A stretch of 13,974 nt of DNA, taken from the NCBI GenBank assembly GCA_035531535.1, contig DATKSV010000010.1, positions 1-13,974 on the forward strand. Direction: 5' to 3'. Source of the DNA: AG-12 sp035531535. GTDB lineage: Bacteria > Chloroflexota > Dormibacteria > Aeolococcales > Bog-877. This document shows positions 1 through 6,793 of this stretch, piece after piece. The first letter of the stretch is position 1. Every line of letters begins with the position of its first letter. The position numbers and the translations under genes were made by a program. The notes below the pieces were generated by a model. It was not told where the DNA came from. It searched no databases and saw nothing but the letters and a program-made list of their open reading frames with translations.

Positions 1-768
1 CCCACCGGCGAAACCCTGCAGCTGCTGGCCTTTCCGGACGTCGCCCGCTGGTATCTGGACCGCATTTTCCCGCTGGAGCGCAAGGTCATGAAGGTGGCCC
101 GTCCACTCATCCAGCCGTTCGTCAAGATCCCCCTTCCCGGTGACGAAATCTATGGATCCATCAAGGAGCTGCTGATCGACCTGGAGTCGATGAAGGAGGT
201 CCTCAGCGATTCCAAATCCTGCACCGTGCGGTTGGTGCTAAACCTGGAAAAGATGGTGATCAAGGAAGCTCAGCGCGCTTACACATATCTCAATCTCTAC
301 GACTACCAGGTGGACGCCGTGCTGGTTAACCGGGTGCTGCCGGAGGCCGTCAGTGACGGCTACTTTGCCGACTGGCGAAAGTCCCAGCAGCGCTACGCGG
401 AGCAGGTGGAGGCGGCCTTTTCTCCGGTGCCGATCCTCAACAGCCAGCTCTTCGACCACGAGATCGTCGGGCTGGATAACCTGCGCGAACTTGGCGATTC
501 CCTGTTCGGTGAAATCGACCCCAGCGCCATCCTCTTCGATACCAAGCCGCAGTCCCTGAGCAAGGATGGGGATGGTTATGTGCTCACGCTGCAATTGCCG
601 TTTGCCACCAAGGAGCAGGTTGAGCTGACCCAGCGGGACGACGAGCTTTACGTTAGCGTCGGTCCCTACAAGCGAGAGATTAGCCTGCCCCGGGTGCTGC
701 ACGGAAAGGTGACCACCTCGGCCAACCTGGAGAGCGGCCAGCTGGCCATTCATTTTGGGAGATCCTGA
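1..768 (+). CDS. ArsA-family ATPase with C-terminal HSP20-like domain (5' partial)
   Basis: This is the C-terminal 255 residues of an ArsA/GET3-type P-loop ATPase; the N-terminal half with the Walker A loop lies before the window. The first visible residues (PTGETLQLLAFP) match the conserved PTG-E-LRLL segment of ArsA ATPases, and the helical region up to about residue 140 (RLVLNLEKMVIKEAQRAYTYL, then the VDAVLVNRVLP strand) is typical of the nucleotide-binding core. After a linker, residues from about 180 to the end form an alternating beta-rich segment (GYVLTLQLPFA, then DDELYVSVGPYKREISLPRVL) like the alpha-crystallin/HSP20-like domain found at the end of many bacterial ArsA homologues. 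Such proteins are soluble ATPases; arsenite transport is not implied because no ArsB or ArsD is visible. The stop overlaps the next start (TGATG), which suggests translational coupling. Confidence 0.88.
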   Translation, partial: PTGETLQLLAFPDVARWYLDRIFPLERKVMKVARPLIQPFVKIPLPGDEIYGSIKELLIDLESMKEVLSDSKSCTVRLVLNLEKMVIKEAQRAYTYLNLYDYQVDAVLVNRVLPEAVSDGYFADWRKSQQRYAEQVEAAFSPVPILNSQLFDHEIVGLDNLRELGDSLFGEIDPSAILFDTKPQSLSKDGDGYVLTLQLPFATKEQVELTQRDDELYVSVGPYKREISLPRVLHGKVTTSANLESGQLAIHFGRS

Positions 769-998
769 TGGAACGTGAAGAGGCGGCCCGCCTGGGCCAG
801 TGGGCGGTGCGGCAGCTAGGCGGAGCGGTGACCCGGGCGGCCGGCGAGCTGGGGGAGCTGGTGCCTCCGGAATCCCGGGCCCACCTGCTCAAGGCTCAGC
901 GCGAGGTGTTCCTGGCGGCCGCCGCCGCCATCGAGCACCGGCACCACCCCAAGGGGACTAAGGGCCGGCGCCGCGCTCGCAAGATCGTCCTGGACTGA
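768..998 (+). CDS. Small basic hypothetical protein next to ArsA
   Basis: This 76-residue protein is of unknown function. The ATG overlaps the ArsA stop by one base and has a good ribosome-binding site (GGGAG at 757-761, six bases before the start). The sequence is alpha-helical in character: an alanine-rich amphipathic first half, then a segment around residues 33-57 (PPESRAHLLKAQREVFLAAAAAIEH), then a strongly basic tail (KGTKGRRRARKIV). No membrane segment or signal peptide is visible. Short proteins with a similar Pro-Glu ... HL-KAQRE-LLA segment occur after ArsA-like genes in other high-GC bacteria, as I recall, so it may be a partner of the upstream ATPase. That link is inference from position and overlap. 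Confidence 0.72.
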   Translation: MEREEAARLGQWAVRQLGGAVTRAAGELGELVPPESRAHLLKAQREVFLAAAAAIEHRHHPKGTKGRRRARKIVLD

Positions 999-1004
999 GA
1001 TTCG

Positions 1005-1787
1005 GTGCTCGGGAGCAACGTCGAGTTCTACCTCGTTCTGCTGCTCTTCGCCGTCCCCGGGATAGTCGTCGGCTTCACCATCCACGAGTACTGCCACGCC
1101 CGGGTGGCCACCTCCTACGGCGACCCCACTCCGAGGGCGCAGGGCCGACTCTCCTTCAATCCTGCCAACCAGATTGACCCGCTAGGGCTGGCGGCACTGG
1201 TGCTGATCGGCCTGGGATTCGCCCGCCCCGTCCAGTACAACCCTCTCTACGTCCGCCGCGGAGGGCAGCGGGCCTGGCTGTCCGCCGCAGGCCCTCTCAG
1301 CAACCTGGTGGTGGCGGCCGGGCTGGGCTTGGTCCTGCGGCTGGTGATCCTCACCGACCCCTCGGTCCAGTTCTGCTTCCTGCCCAGTTTCGACCTTCCC
1401 TTGGCCGGCTACCTCTACTGGATCCTGATCGAGGCCTTCTACGTCAACGTCATCCTCTTCGTGTTCAATCTGATCCCGATCCCCCCTCTCGACGGATACG
1501 GCGTTGCCGAGGGGCTGTTCGGCAGCCACGCGCCGTCCCTGTTTCAGTGGATCGATCGCAACCGGATGGGCATTCTGCTGGCGGCCCTCTTTCTCTTCTT
1601 CGTTCTCCCGAATTTCTTCAACTCCGGTTTCTCCATCAGCGGACCAATCTTCGCGATCGCCGACTGGATCTGGCGGGCGGCGGTGGGTGGCCAGATGCCG
1701 CAGCCGTTCTTCCCCAACTTGACCTACCTGATCTCGTCAGCCTCTCCAGGCCTGGCCACGGCGCTGGCCAATCCGTGCTTCGGGTAG
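1005..1787 (+). CDS. Site-2 protease-like M50 family membrane metallopeptidase
   Basis: This 260-residue multi-pass protein belongs to the M50/S2P family of intramembrane zinc proteases. The zinc motif HEYCH (residues 27-31, HExxH) lies in the first membrane helix after VVGFTI. The family's second motif is seen as NLIPIPPLDG (155-164), whose Asp163 should be the third zinc ligand. AGPLSN (95-100) matches the conserved glycine-rich segment. Membrane helices are visible near 9-30, 62-75, 97-117, 133-158 and 188-205. There is no PDZ or CBS domain, so it is the compact type, and its substrate cannot be told from sequence. It starts with GTG six bases after the upstream stop, with no strong ribosome-binding site. 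Its end overlaps the NUDIX gene by 13 bases. Confidence 0.9.
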   Translation: MLGSNVEFYLVLLLFAVPGIVVGFTIHEYCHARVATSYGDPTPRAQGRLSFNPANQIDPLGLAALVLIGLGFARPVQYNPLYVRRGGQRAWLSAAGPLSNLVVAAGLGLVLRLVILTDPSVQFCFLPSFDLPLAGYLYWILIEAFYVNVILFVFNLIPIPPLDGYGVAEGLFGSHAPSLFQWIDRNRMGILLAALFLFFVLPNFFNSGFSISGPIFAIADWIWRAAVGGQMPQPFFPNLTYLISSASPGLATALANPCFG

Positions 1788-2290
1788 CCGACCGGCCAGT
1801 CGTCGGCGCCCAGGCCGTGGTGGTCGACGACCGAGGCCGGGTCCTGCTGCAACTACGGCCCTGGCCGGCCGGCTGGGAGCCCCCGGGAGGCCACGTCGGG
1901 CCTGCCGAGGACCCCGCGGTGACGGTGGTGCGGGAGACCAAGGAGGAGACGGGGCTCGAGATCCAGGTGGAGCGGCTGGTTGGCTACTACCGCTTCAGCG
2001 GGATCCGCCACGACACCGACGTCGTCTTCCGAGCGCACGCGGTCGGGGGTCGGCTAAGGCGCAGCCGGGAGGCCTGGACTGTGCGTTGGGTCTATCCCGA
2101 CCAGCTGCCCCGCTCGCTCTTCCCCTGGTATCAGCAGAGGATCCAGGATGCGGTGGCACCCCCTCCCGATTCCCCCTTCGAGCGTCTGCAGCCGGTGGGC
2201 CTGGGCGCCGTGGGGCGTCACGGCCTGGCCCTGGTGCGAGACCTGCTGAGTTCGCGCGGACGCTCTCCGGCGCAGCCTCCCTCACCCTGA
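1775..2290 (+). CDS. NUDIX hydrolase
   Basis: This 171-residue protein hydrolyses a nucleoside-diphosphate-linked substrate that is not predictable from sequence. The NUDIX box is complete: Gly, five residues, Glu, seven residues, then RETKEETGL, matching GX5EX7REUXEEXGU. Upstream are the usual first strand (VGAQAVVVDDRGRVLLQLRP) and the WEPPGG entry to the box. The C-terminal 45 residues (FERLQPVGLGAVGRHGLALVRDLL) are an extension beyond the basic fold. The reading frame stays open far upstream through the preceding gene, but the NUDIX fold begins only here. The GTG at 1775 is therefore the best start, giving a 13-base overlap with the peptidase gene. No other ATG/GTG/TTG start just before the fold fits better. 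Confidence 0.85.
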   Translation: MLRVADRPVVGAQAVVVDDRGRVLLQLRPWPAGWEPPGGHVGPAEDPAVTVVRETKEETGLEIQVERLVGYYRFSGIRHDTDVVFRAHAVGGRLRRSREAWTVRWVYPDQLPRSLFPWYQQRIQDAVAPPPDSPFERLQPVGLGAVGRHGLALVRDLLSSRGRSPAQPPSP

Positions 2291-2294
2291 AGCG

Positions 2295-3287
2295 ATGCAG
2301 ATAGCGCTCGCCTTCGCCGCCGGTCTGGTGCTGATGCTGATCGCGGCGACTCTCTTCACCAACGCCGTGGAGTGGGGCGCTCGCAGCCTGGGGATGGGTC
2401 ACGGCATGACCGGAAGCGTGATGGCCGCGGTGGGCACGGCCATGCCGGAGACCATCGTCCCGGTCGTGGCCCTGATCGCGGGCGGCCGCGAGGCCACCCA
2501 GACCGCCACGGGCGCGATCCTGGGCGCCCCGCTGATGCTGGCCACCATCGGGCTGGGGCTGGTCGGGGTGGTCGGACTGATCTGCGGGAGGACCTACCTG
2601 CGGGTCGGCGCCGGCGATGCCCGGCGGGTGCTCTGGGCCTTCTCGATGAGCTTCGTCCTGCTGATCGTGGGGGCGTTCCTGCCCACCCCGGTGCGCTGGG
2701 TGGATGCCGCCGCCCTGGCGCTCTTCTATGTGGCCTTTGTGCGGCGCACCATGCGCGCCGACGTCGCTCCTGAAGGCGACTACGAACCGCTCTGGTTCTC
2801 GAGGCTGGCGGGCGGCTGGAGCCCGGACGGGAGGGGCCGGCTGGCGCTGCCCTTGGTCCAGGCGGTGGTGGGACTGGCGGGCCTCGCCCTGGCCAGCGAG
2901 ATCTTCCTCTACGGGCTGCACCAGGTGGCCAGCGTGGCCCACCTCTCCCCGCTGGTGCTGGCCCTGCTGCTGGTCCCGATCGCGACCGAACTGCCTGAGG
3001 TGACCGCCGGCACGCTCTGGATCCGGCGCGACCGGGACAGCCTGGCCCTGGGGAACGTCACCGGGTCGATGGTCTTCCAGGCCACCTTTCCGGCGATCGT
3101 GGGACTCTGCTTCACCCCCTGGCGGCTCTCCGAGGCGGGCTTCCTCGCGGCCGGGATCACCGCGGTCGCGGTGATCGTCGCCCTCTTCGCCGCCACCAAG
3201 CGGGGGGTCAGCGCCTGGGCACTCGCCCCCGTCGGGATCGGTCTGTACGTCGTCTACGCCCTGGCGGTGCTGGTCTTGAAGGTCTAG
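2295..3287 (+). CDS. CaCA-family sodium/calcium-type cation exchanger
   Basis: This 330-residue integral membrane protein has the two inverted alpha-repeats of the calcium/cation antiporter superfamily (Na_Ca_ex domain). Repeat 1 carries GTAMPET (47-53) followed by GAILGA (73-78). Repeat 2 carries ATELPEV (230-236) followed by GNVTGSMVFQ (253-262). Glu52 and Glu232 or Glu235 correspond to the ion-binding acidic positions. About ten hydrophobic helices are present, split by a hydrophilic cytoplasmic loop at about 150-185. Repeat 1 has Ala and Leu where the family usually has the GN..GSN pattern, so its ion selectivity is uncertain. The ATG is four bases after the NUDIX stop, and the stop is two bases before the lipoprotein start. 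Confidence 0.88.
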   Translation: MQIALAFAAGLVLMLIAATLFTNAVEWGARSLGMGHGMTGSVMAAVGTAMPETIVPVVALIAGGREATQTATGAILGAPLMLATIGLGLVGVVGLICGRTYLRVGAGDARRVLWAFSMSFVLLIVGAFLPTPVRWVDAAALALFYVAFVRRTMRADVAPEGDYEPLWFSRLAGGWSPDGRGRLALPLVQAVVGLAGLALASEIFLYGLHQVASVAHLSPLVLALLLVPIATELPEVTAGTLWIRRDRDSLALGNVTGSMVFQATFPAIVGLCFTPWRLSEAGFLAAGITAVAVIVALFAATKRGVSAWALAPVGIGLYVVYALAVLVLKV

Positions 3288-3289
3288 TC

Positions 3290-4048
3290 GTGGCTCGATC
3301 TCGACTCATTCTGCGAACCCGGGTGGGCGGCCCTCGCCGCTTCCCGGGTTCGCTCCTCATGGGAGCCGCAGTCGGGGCGGCGGGCCTGGCGTTCCTGTTG
3401 GCCGGGTGCGGCCCGGGGCTGCCCGGCGCGTCTTCTTTGGTGCGCCAGGTGGCGGCGTCGATGGCCCGCCTCAGCGTCTATCGGATCACCGGCACCAGTC
3501 AGGCGGTCAAGACCACCACCAGCTTTCGGGTGCTGGTGCGCCGGGATGGGAACTTCCGGGGCACGCTCGACATCGCGGTGCCCCACGCGGCGATCTTCCG
3601 GAGTGACGTGGTGGCGATCGGCAGCAAGGTCTACGTCCGCTCCCCGACTGAGCTCGAGGAGCTGGGCATCACGGCGCTGCCCGGGAATCTCAATCCGGAC
3701 ACCACCTGGGTGGTCCAAACTCAGGCGGTGGCGCTCAGCTACCGGCAGAGCGTCGAGCCCTTCTCCGGGTCTGGGCTGGCCCGTACTTTGAAGCGGGCTC
3801 TTCGAGGACCCCTGACCGTGAGCCGTTCCAAGCTCGCCGGTGTTGCCGTCCTAGTGGTCGAGGAGAGGGGCGGAAGTTCATCATTACGTCTGTTCGTCGC
3901 GCCCGCCAGTGATCATCTTCTGGAGTTGGCCATCACCGGAGATCAGCCGATTTCCCTCCGCTATAGCTCTTTCGGCGTGGGCCAGGCGGTGGTCGCACCG
4001 CCCAGCTCTGAAACATATGTGCCCCCCACCCAGGCGGCTCCGGGGTAG
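3290..4048 (+). CDS. Lipoprotein, LppX/LprG-like
   Basis: This 252-residue secreted lipoprotein starts at GTG. An Arg-rich n-region (residues 1-17) and a hydrophobic stretch (20-38) lead to the lipobox LAGC, with Cys40 as the predicted lipidation site. The mature part is rich in beta strands: VYRITGTSQAV, FRVLVRRDGNFRGTL, then VAIGSKVYVRSP. That layout resembles the half-barrel LppX/LprAFG and LolA-like lipoproteins that hold a lipid or hydrophobic ligand outside the membrane. The family link rests on this pattern and is moderate. The tail is Pro-rich (PPSSETYVPPTQAAPG). Gaps of two bases on either side place it inside the operon. Confidence 0.75.
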   Translation: MARSRLILRTRVGGPRRFPGSLLMGAAVGAAGLAFLLAGCGPGLPGASSLVRQVAASMARLSVYRITGTSQAVKTTTSFRVLVRRDGNFRGTLDIAVPHAAIFRSDVVAIGSKVYVRSPTELEELGITALPGNLNPDTTWVVQTQAVALSYRQSVEPFSGSGLARTLKRALRGPLTVSRSKLAGVAVLVVEERGGSSSLRLFVAPASDHLLELAITGDQPISLRYSSFGVGQAVVAPPSSETYVPPTQAAPG

Positions 4049-4050
4049 TC

Positions 4051-4923
4051 ATGGTCACGATTGGCGCTCACGTCTCCGCCGCGGGCGGCATCTCCACGGC
4101 CTTCGACCGCGCCCTCAAGATCGGCGCCGAGGCGGTCCAGATCCACCCCACCGCGCCCCAGACCTGGCGGCGGCTCCACCCGGACGAGGAGCAGGTGGCT
4201 ACCTTCCGGAGGCGCATGGCCGAGACCTCGCTCGACGCCTTCTTCTTCCACGCGATCTACCTGATCAACCTGGCGACCGCCAAGGAGGAGCTGCTGGCCC
4301 AGTCGCGAGGCTCCTTGCGCCACCACCTGGAGATGGCCAATCTGCTCGGGGTGCGGGGGGTGATCTTCCATCCCGGCTCGCACAAGGGCCTGGGCTTCGA
4401 GACGGTCCTGCCACAGATGGCCGAGGCGATGAGCTGGGCCCTCGACGAGACCCCGGGCGAGAGCCTGCTGATCATCGAGAACAGCGCCGGATCCGGCGAC
4501 AACATCGGCAGCTCCTTCTCCCAGATCCGGCAGATGATGGAGGCGGTGGACGATCCCCGGCTGCGGCTCTGCCTGGATACCGCGCATGCCTTCACCGCCG
4601 GCTACGACCTCCGCGAAAAGGAGGGGCTGGAGCGGATGGTCGAAGAGCTGGGCCGGGAGATCGGCTTCGACAAGCTGGCCGCCATCCATGCCAACGACTC
4701 CAAGGCCGCCTTCGCCTCCAACGTCGACCGCCACCAGAACATCGGCGACGGGGAGATCGGATCGGAGGCGTTCCGCCGGATCCTGGCCGATCCCGAGTTG
4801 ACCCGGGCCCCCTTCATCCTCGAGGTCCCGGGGCTGGAGCATCAGGGTCCCGACCGGGCCAACGTGGAGCGGCTACGGGAGCTGGCCGGCCTACCTCCGC
4901 TGCCGTCCGTTCCGGACGCCTGA
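4051..4923 (+). CDS. nfo: Endonuclease IV family AP endonuclease
   Basis: This 290-residue AP endonuclease-family protein should cleave the DNA backbone 5' of abasic sites in base excision repair. It has a TIM-barrel fold and opens with the family signature IGAHVSAAGG (4-13). All nine expected metal ligands can be assigned: His67, His107 (VIFHPGSH), Glu143 (IIENSAG), Asp176 and His179 (CLDTAHAFTAGYD), His213 (AIHANDSK), Asp226 and His228 (DRHQNIGDGEIG) and Glu258 (ILEVPG). Strand 2 reads IHPTAPQTWR instead of the usual IFTKNPRQW, a divergent version near the DNA-binding face. The length is normal. The ATG lies two bases after the lipoprotein stop; a GTG at 4054 is a less likely start. Confidence 0.93.
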   Translation: MVTIGAHVSAAGGISTAFDRALKIGAEAVQIHPTAPQTWRRLHPDEEQVATFRRRMAETSLDAFFFHAIYLINLATAKEELLAQSRGSLRHHLEMANLLGVRGVIFHPGSHKGLGFETVLPQMAEAMSWALDETPGESLLIIENSAGSGDNIGSSFSQIRQMMEAVDDPRLRLCLDTAHAFTAGYDLREKEGLERMVEELGREIGFDKLAAIHANDSKAAFASNVDRHQNIGDGEIGSEAFRRILADPELTRAPFILEVPGLEHQGPDRANVERLRELAGLPPLPSVPDA

Positions 4924-4928
4924 ACGAC

Positions 4929-5888
4929 GTGGCCCGCTCCTTCGCCCCGCCAAGCTTCGTCGCCGGCGTCGACCTGGGTGGCACCTGGATAAGGGTCGGC
5001 CTGGCCGGCCCGGATGGCAAAGTCCGCCACCGGGTCCGGGCCAGAACGGCGGCCTCGGAAGGCCCTGACGGAGTGCTGGCTCAGATCGAGGGTCTGGTGA
5101 GAGAGGCGGTGGCCGCTGAGCCGGAGGTCACGCTCTCTCGGCTGGTCCTGGCGATCGGCGTGCCCGGTCCCTTGGACATCGGCGCCGGCGTGGTGGAGGG
5201 GGCCCCCAACCTGCCGGGCTGGCGGCGGGTCCCGCTGCGCGACCGGCTGGAGACGATGCTCGGCTGCCAATGCCTGATCGAGCACGACGCCAATCTGGGC
5301 GCTCTGGCCGAACATCGGCGCGGCCGTGGGCGGGGCACCCAGGACTTCGTCTACGTGACCGTCAGCACCGGGATTGGGGCCGGTTTGATCCTGGGCGGAC
5401 AGCTGTATCGCGGCCATCAGGGAAGTGCCGGGGAATTCGGCCACATGGTCATCCTGCCCGAGGGCCCGCTCTGCAACTGCGGCAATCATGGGTGTCTGGA
5501 GGCGCTGGCCTCGGGGACGGCCATTGCCCGCCAGGCGGGGGTGAGCAGCGCCGCGGAGGTGGGTCGTCTGGCAGCGGCCGGAGCCTTGGCGGCGCAGACG
5601 GTCTTGAGCCGGGCCGCCAGCTACGTCGGTCTGGCGCTGGGCGGCCTGGTCAACCTGCTCAATCCTGCGGCCGTCGCGGTGGGAGGCGGGGTGGTGGCCG
5701 CCGCACCTCGGTTCTTTACCGAGATCCTGGTCGGGGTCGCCGATTCCTCCTTCGCCTCGGTGCGAAGCACCTGTCGGATCGAGCAGGCGGAGTTGGGTGA
5801 GGATCAGGGCCTCGTCGGTGCGATTGAACTGGCGCTGGACTTCGCCCGGGAACGGGTCCTGCCGGTCGCCAAGGTCGCGCTGCCCTAG
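4929..5888 (+). CDS. ROK family sugar kinase (glucokinase-like)
   Basis: This 319-residue kinase of the ROK family should phosphorylate a hexose, probably glucose or an N-acetylhexosamine, with ATP. The phosphate loop VDLGGT (14-19) is at the N-terminus, the catalytic base is Asp120 in EHDANLGALAE, and TVSTGIGAGLILGG (144-157) is the family core. The zinc site is complete: His172 and CNCGNHGCLE (182-191). The connector after ASGTAIA is short, so this is a compact member. The frame stays open for about 1 kb upstream through nfo. The GTG at 4929, five bases after the nfo stop, was chosen because homology begins about ten residues later. There is no fused DNA-binding domain, so it is an enzyme and not a ROK repressor. 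A convergent IclR gene ends 17 bp away. Confidence 0.9.
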   Translation: MARSFAPPSFVAGVDLGGTWIRVGLAGPDGKVRHRVRARTAASEGPDGVLAQIEGLVREAVAAEPEVTLSRLVLAIGVPGPLDIGAGVVEGAPNLPGWRRVPLRDRLETMLGCQCLIEHDANLGALAEHRRGRGRGTQDFVYVTVSTGIGAGLILGGQLYRGHQGSAGEFGHMVILPEGPLCNCGNHGCLEALASGTAIARQAGVSSAAEVGRLAAAGALAAQTVLSRAASYVGLALGGLVNLLNPAAVAVGGGVVAAAPRFFTEILVGVADSSFASVRSTCRIEQAELGEDQGLVGAIELALDFARERVLPVAKVALP

Positions 5889-5905
5889 CCGCTTCCGACT
5901 GATGC

Positions 5906-6661
5906 CTACCCCGCCAGGGCGGCCGAGATCAATTTGGCCTGATCGACCAGCAGCTGGCCCAGTGAGCTCTCCAGAACCGGGTTGAAGCGCCGCTCCGGCA
6001 CCGCGAATACGACCGCTCCCAGGATCTGGGTCGCCGGCCCCGCGAAGGGCGCCGCCATCTCGATGCCGAAGTTGCCGGGGCGCCCGGGCAAGGTGGCGAA
6101 GCCCCGATCCCGGACCACGGCCAGCTGCTCAGCCAGCTCGGAGGCCTTGACCGCCGCCCGCTCTCGGCCGAAGGCAGTGATCAGGGTCTCACTGTCCAGC
6201 CCGGACAGGATGGCCAGTCCGGCGGCGCAGGCGGTCAGGGGAATCCACTCATGCAGGGCAGGCCGAACCTGGAGTGCATGCCGGGCCGGGATCTCGGTCA
6301 CATACATGACCGCCAGCTCGGGTGCTCCGTAGAGCGCAAGCAGAGCGGTCTCTCCTCCGGTGTGGGCCGCGACCCGCAGGAAGGGGAGGGCCAGCTCCAC
6401 CACCGGCGCCCGAGCCGCTCCGCGCAGAGCCAGGCGGTAGAAGCCCAGGCTGAGCCGGTACCGCCCCGAGGCTGGCAGCGAGTCGACCAGCCCCTCTTCC
6501 TCCAGCGCCCCCAGCGATCGGTGCACTGTGCTGGGCGCCATCCCGACCGCCGCGGCGAGCTCTCGCACGCCAAAGTCGTCGGCGTCGTGATCGGCCATCC
6601 AGCCGAGCAGCCGAACCGTACGGCCAAGCGGGTTTCTCTGATGACTTAGAAGTCGCGGCAC
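5906..6661 (-). CDS. IclR family transcriptional regulator
   Basis: This is a 251-residue regulator with a normal IclR layout. A winged helix-turn-helix lies at about residues 12-72 (FGVRELAAAVGMAPSTVHRSLGALEEEGLV, then the wing SGRYRLS). An effector-binding GAF-like domain at about 85-250 carries the typical segments YVTEIPARHALQVRP, PLTACAAGLAILSG and IEMAAPFAGP. IclR proteins usually sense small carbon compounds and control nearby catabolic genes. No obvious catabolic operon is adjacent, though the convergent ROK kinase is a conceivable target. It starts with GTG, and AAGG lies nine bases upstream on the minus strand. A sigma70-like promoter precedes it. Confidence 0.92.
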   Translation of the reverse strand: MPRLLSHQRNPLGRTVRLLGWMADHDADDFGVRELAAAVGMAPSTVHRSLGALEEEGLVDSLPASGRYRLSLGFYRLALRGAARAPVVELALPFLRVAAHTGGETALLALYGAPELAVMYVTEIPARHALQVRPALHEWIPLTACAAGLAILSGLDSETLITAFGRERAAVKASELAEQLAVVRDRGFATLPGRPGNFGIEMAAPFAGPATQILGAVVFAVPERRFNPVLESSLGQLLVDQAKLISAALAG

Positions 6662-6711
6662 GACTTCCAGCCTTGCGCTCCTATTGACACTTACGGCTCT
6701 CCACCCGCCGC

Positions 6712-6740
6712 AGTATAGGGGTTCGTTCCGTCTGGGTGAA
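6712..6740 (-). promoter_or_regulatory. Putative sigma70-type promoter for the IclR gene
   Basis: On the minus strand, TTCACC (6740-6735) and TATACT (6717-6712) are separated by exactly 17 bases. These match the TTGACA/TATAAT consensus at four and five positions. The expected transcript start near 6705 leaves a leader of about 45 bases before the GTG. The call rests on hexamer match and position only. Confidence 0.4.
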
Positions 6741-6742
6741 CA

Positions 6743-6776
6743 GAGAAAAGAGGAGCCGGTCGCACCCGCGACCGGT
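6743..6776 (-). terminator. Rho-independent-like terminator after the serine protease gene
   Basis: A perfect 8-bp inverted repeat (CCGGTCGC at 6756-6763, GCGACCGG at 6768-6775) with a 4-base loop, plus an outer G-U pair, lies 18 bases beyond the protease stop. On the minus strand it is followed by CTCCTC and then TTTT (6749-6746), a pyrimidine-rich tail. The T-run is short, so termination may be incomplete. It abuts the -35 region of the IclR promoter. Confidence 0.55.
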
Positions 6777-6793
6777 CCCTCCCTGCGGCTAAC

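Noticed and set aside
1547..1774. An N-terminal extension of the NUDIX hydrolase.
   Set aside because: It lies inside the M50 peptidase gene, and the NUDIX fold begins only after the GTG at 1775.
1995..2942. A 315-codon open frame on the minus strand opposite the NUDIX and exchanger genes.
   Set aside because: Its translation is Gln/Gly/Pro/Arg/His-rich with no recognisable fold, the usual shadow of high-GC coding DNA.
3909..4928. A very long open frame continuous with the ROK kinase that would add about 340 N-terminal residues.
   Set aside because: It overlaps the whole of nfo, whose metal ligands are intact, and the extra translation is Arg/Gly/Pro-rich out-of-frame sequence typical of high-GC DNA.
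6684..6689. A perfect TTGACA on the plus strand as a promoter -35 box.
   Set aside because: The nearest -10-like sequence is about 24 bases away and no plus-strand gene follows.
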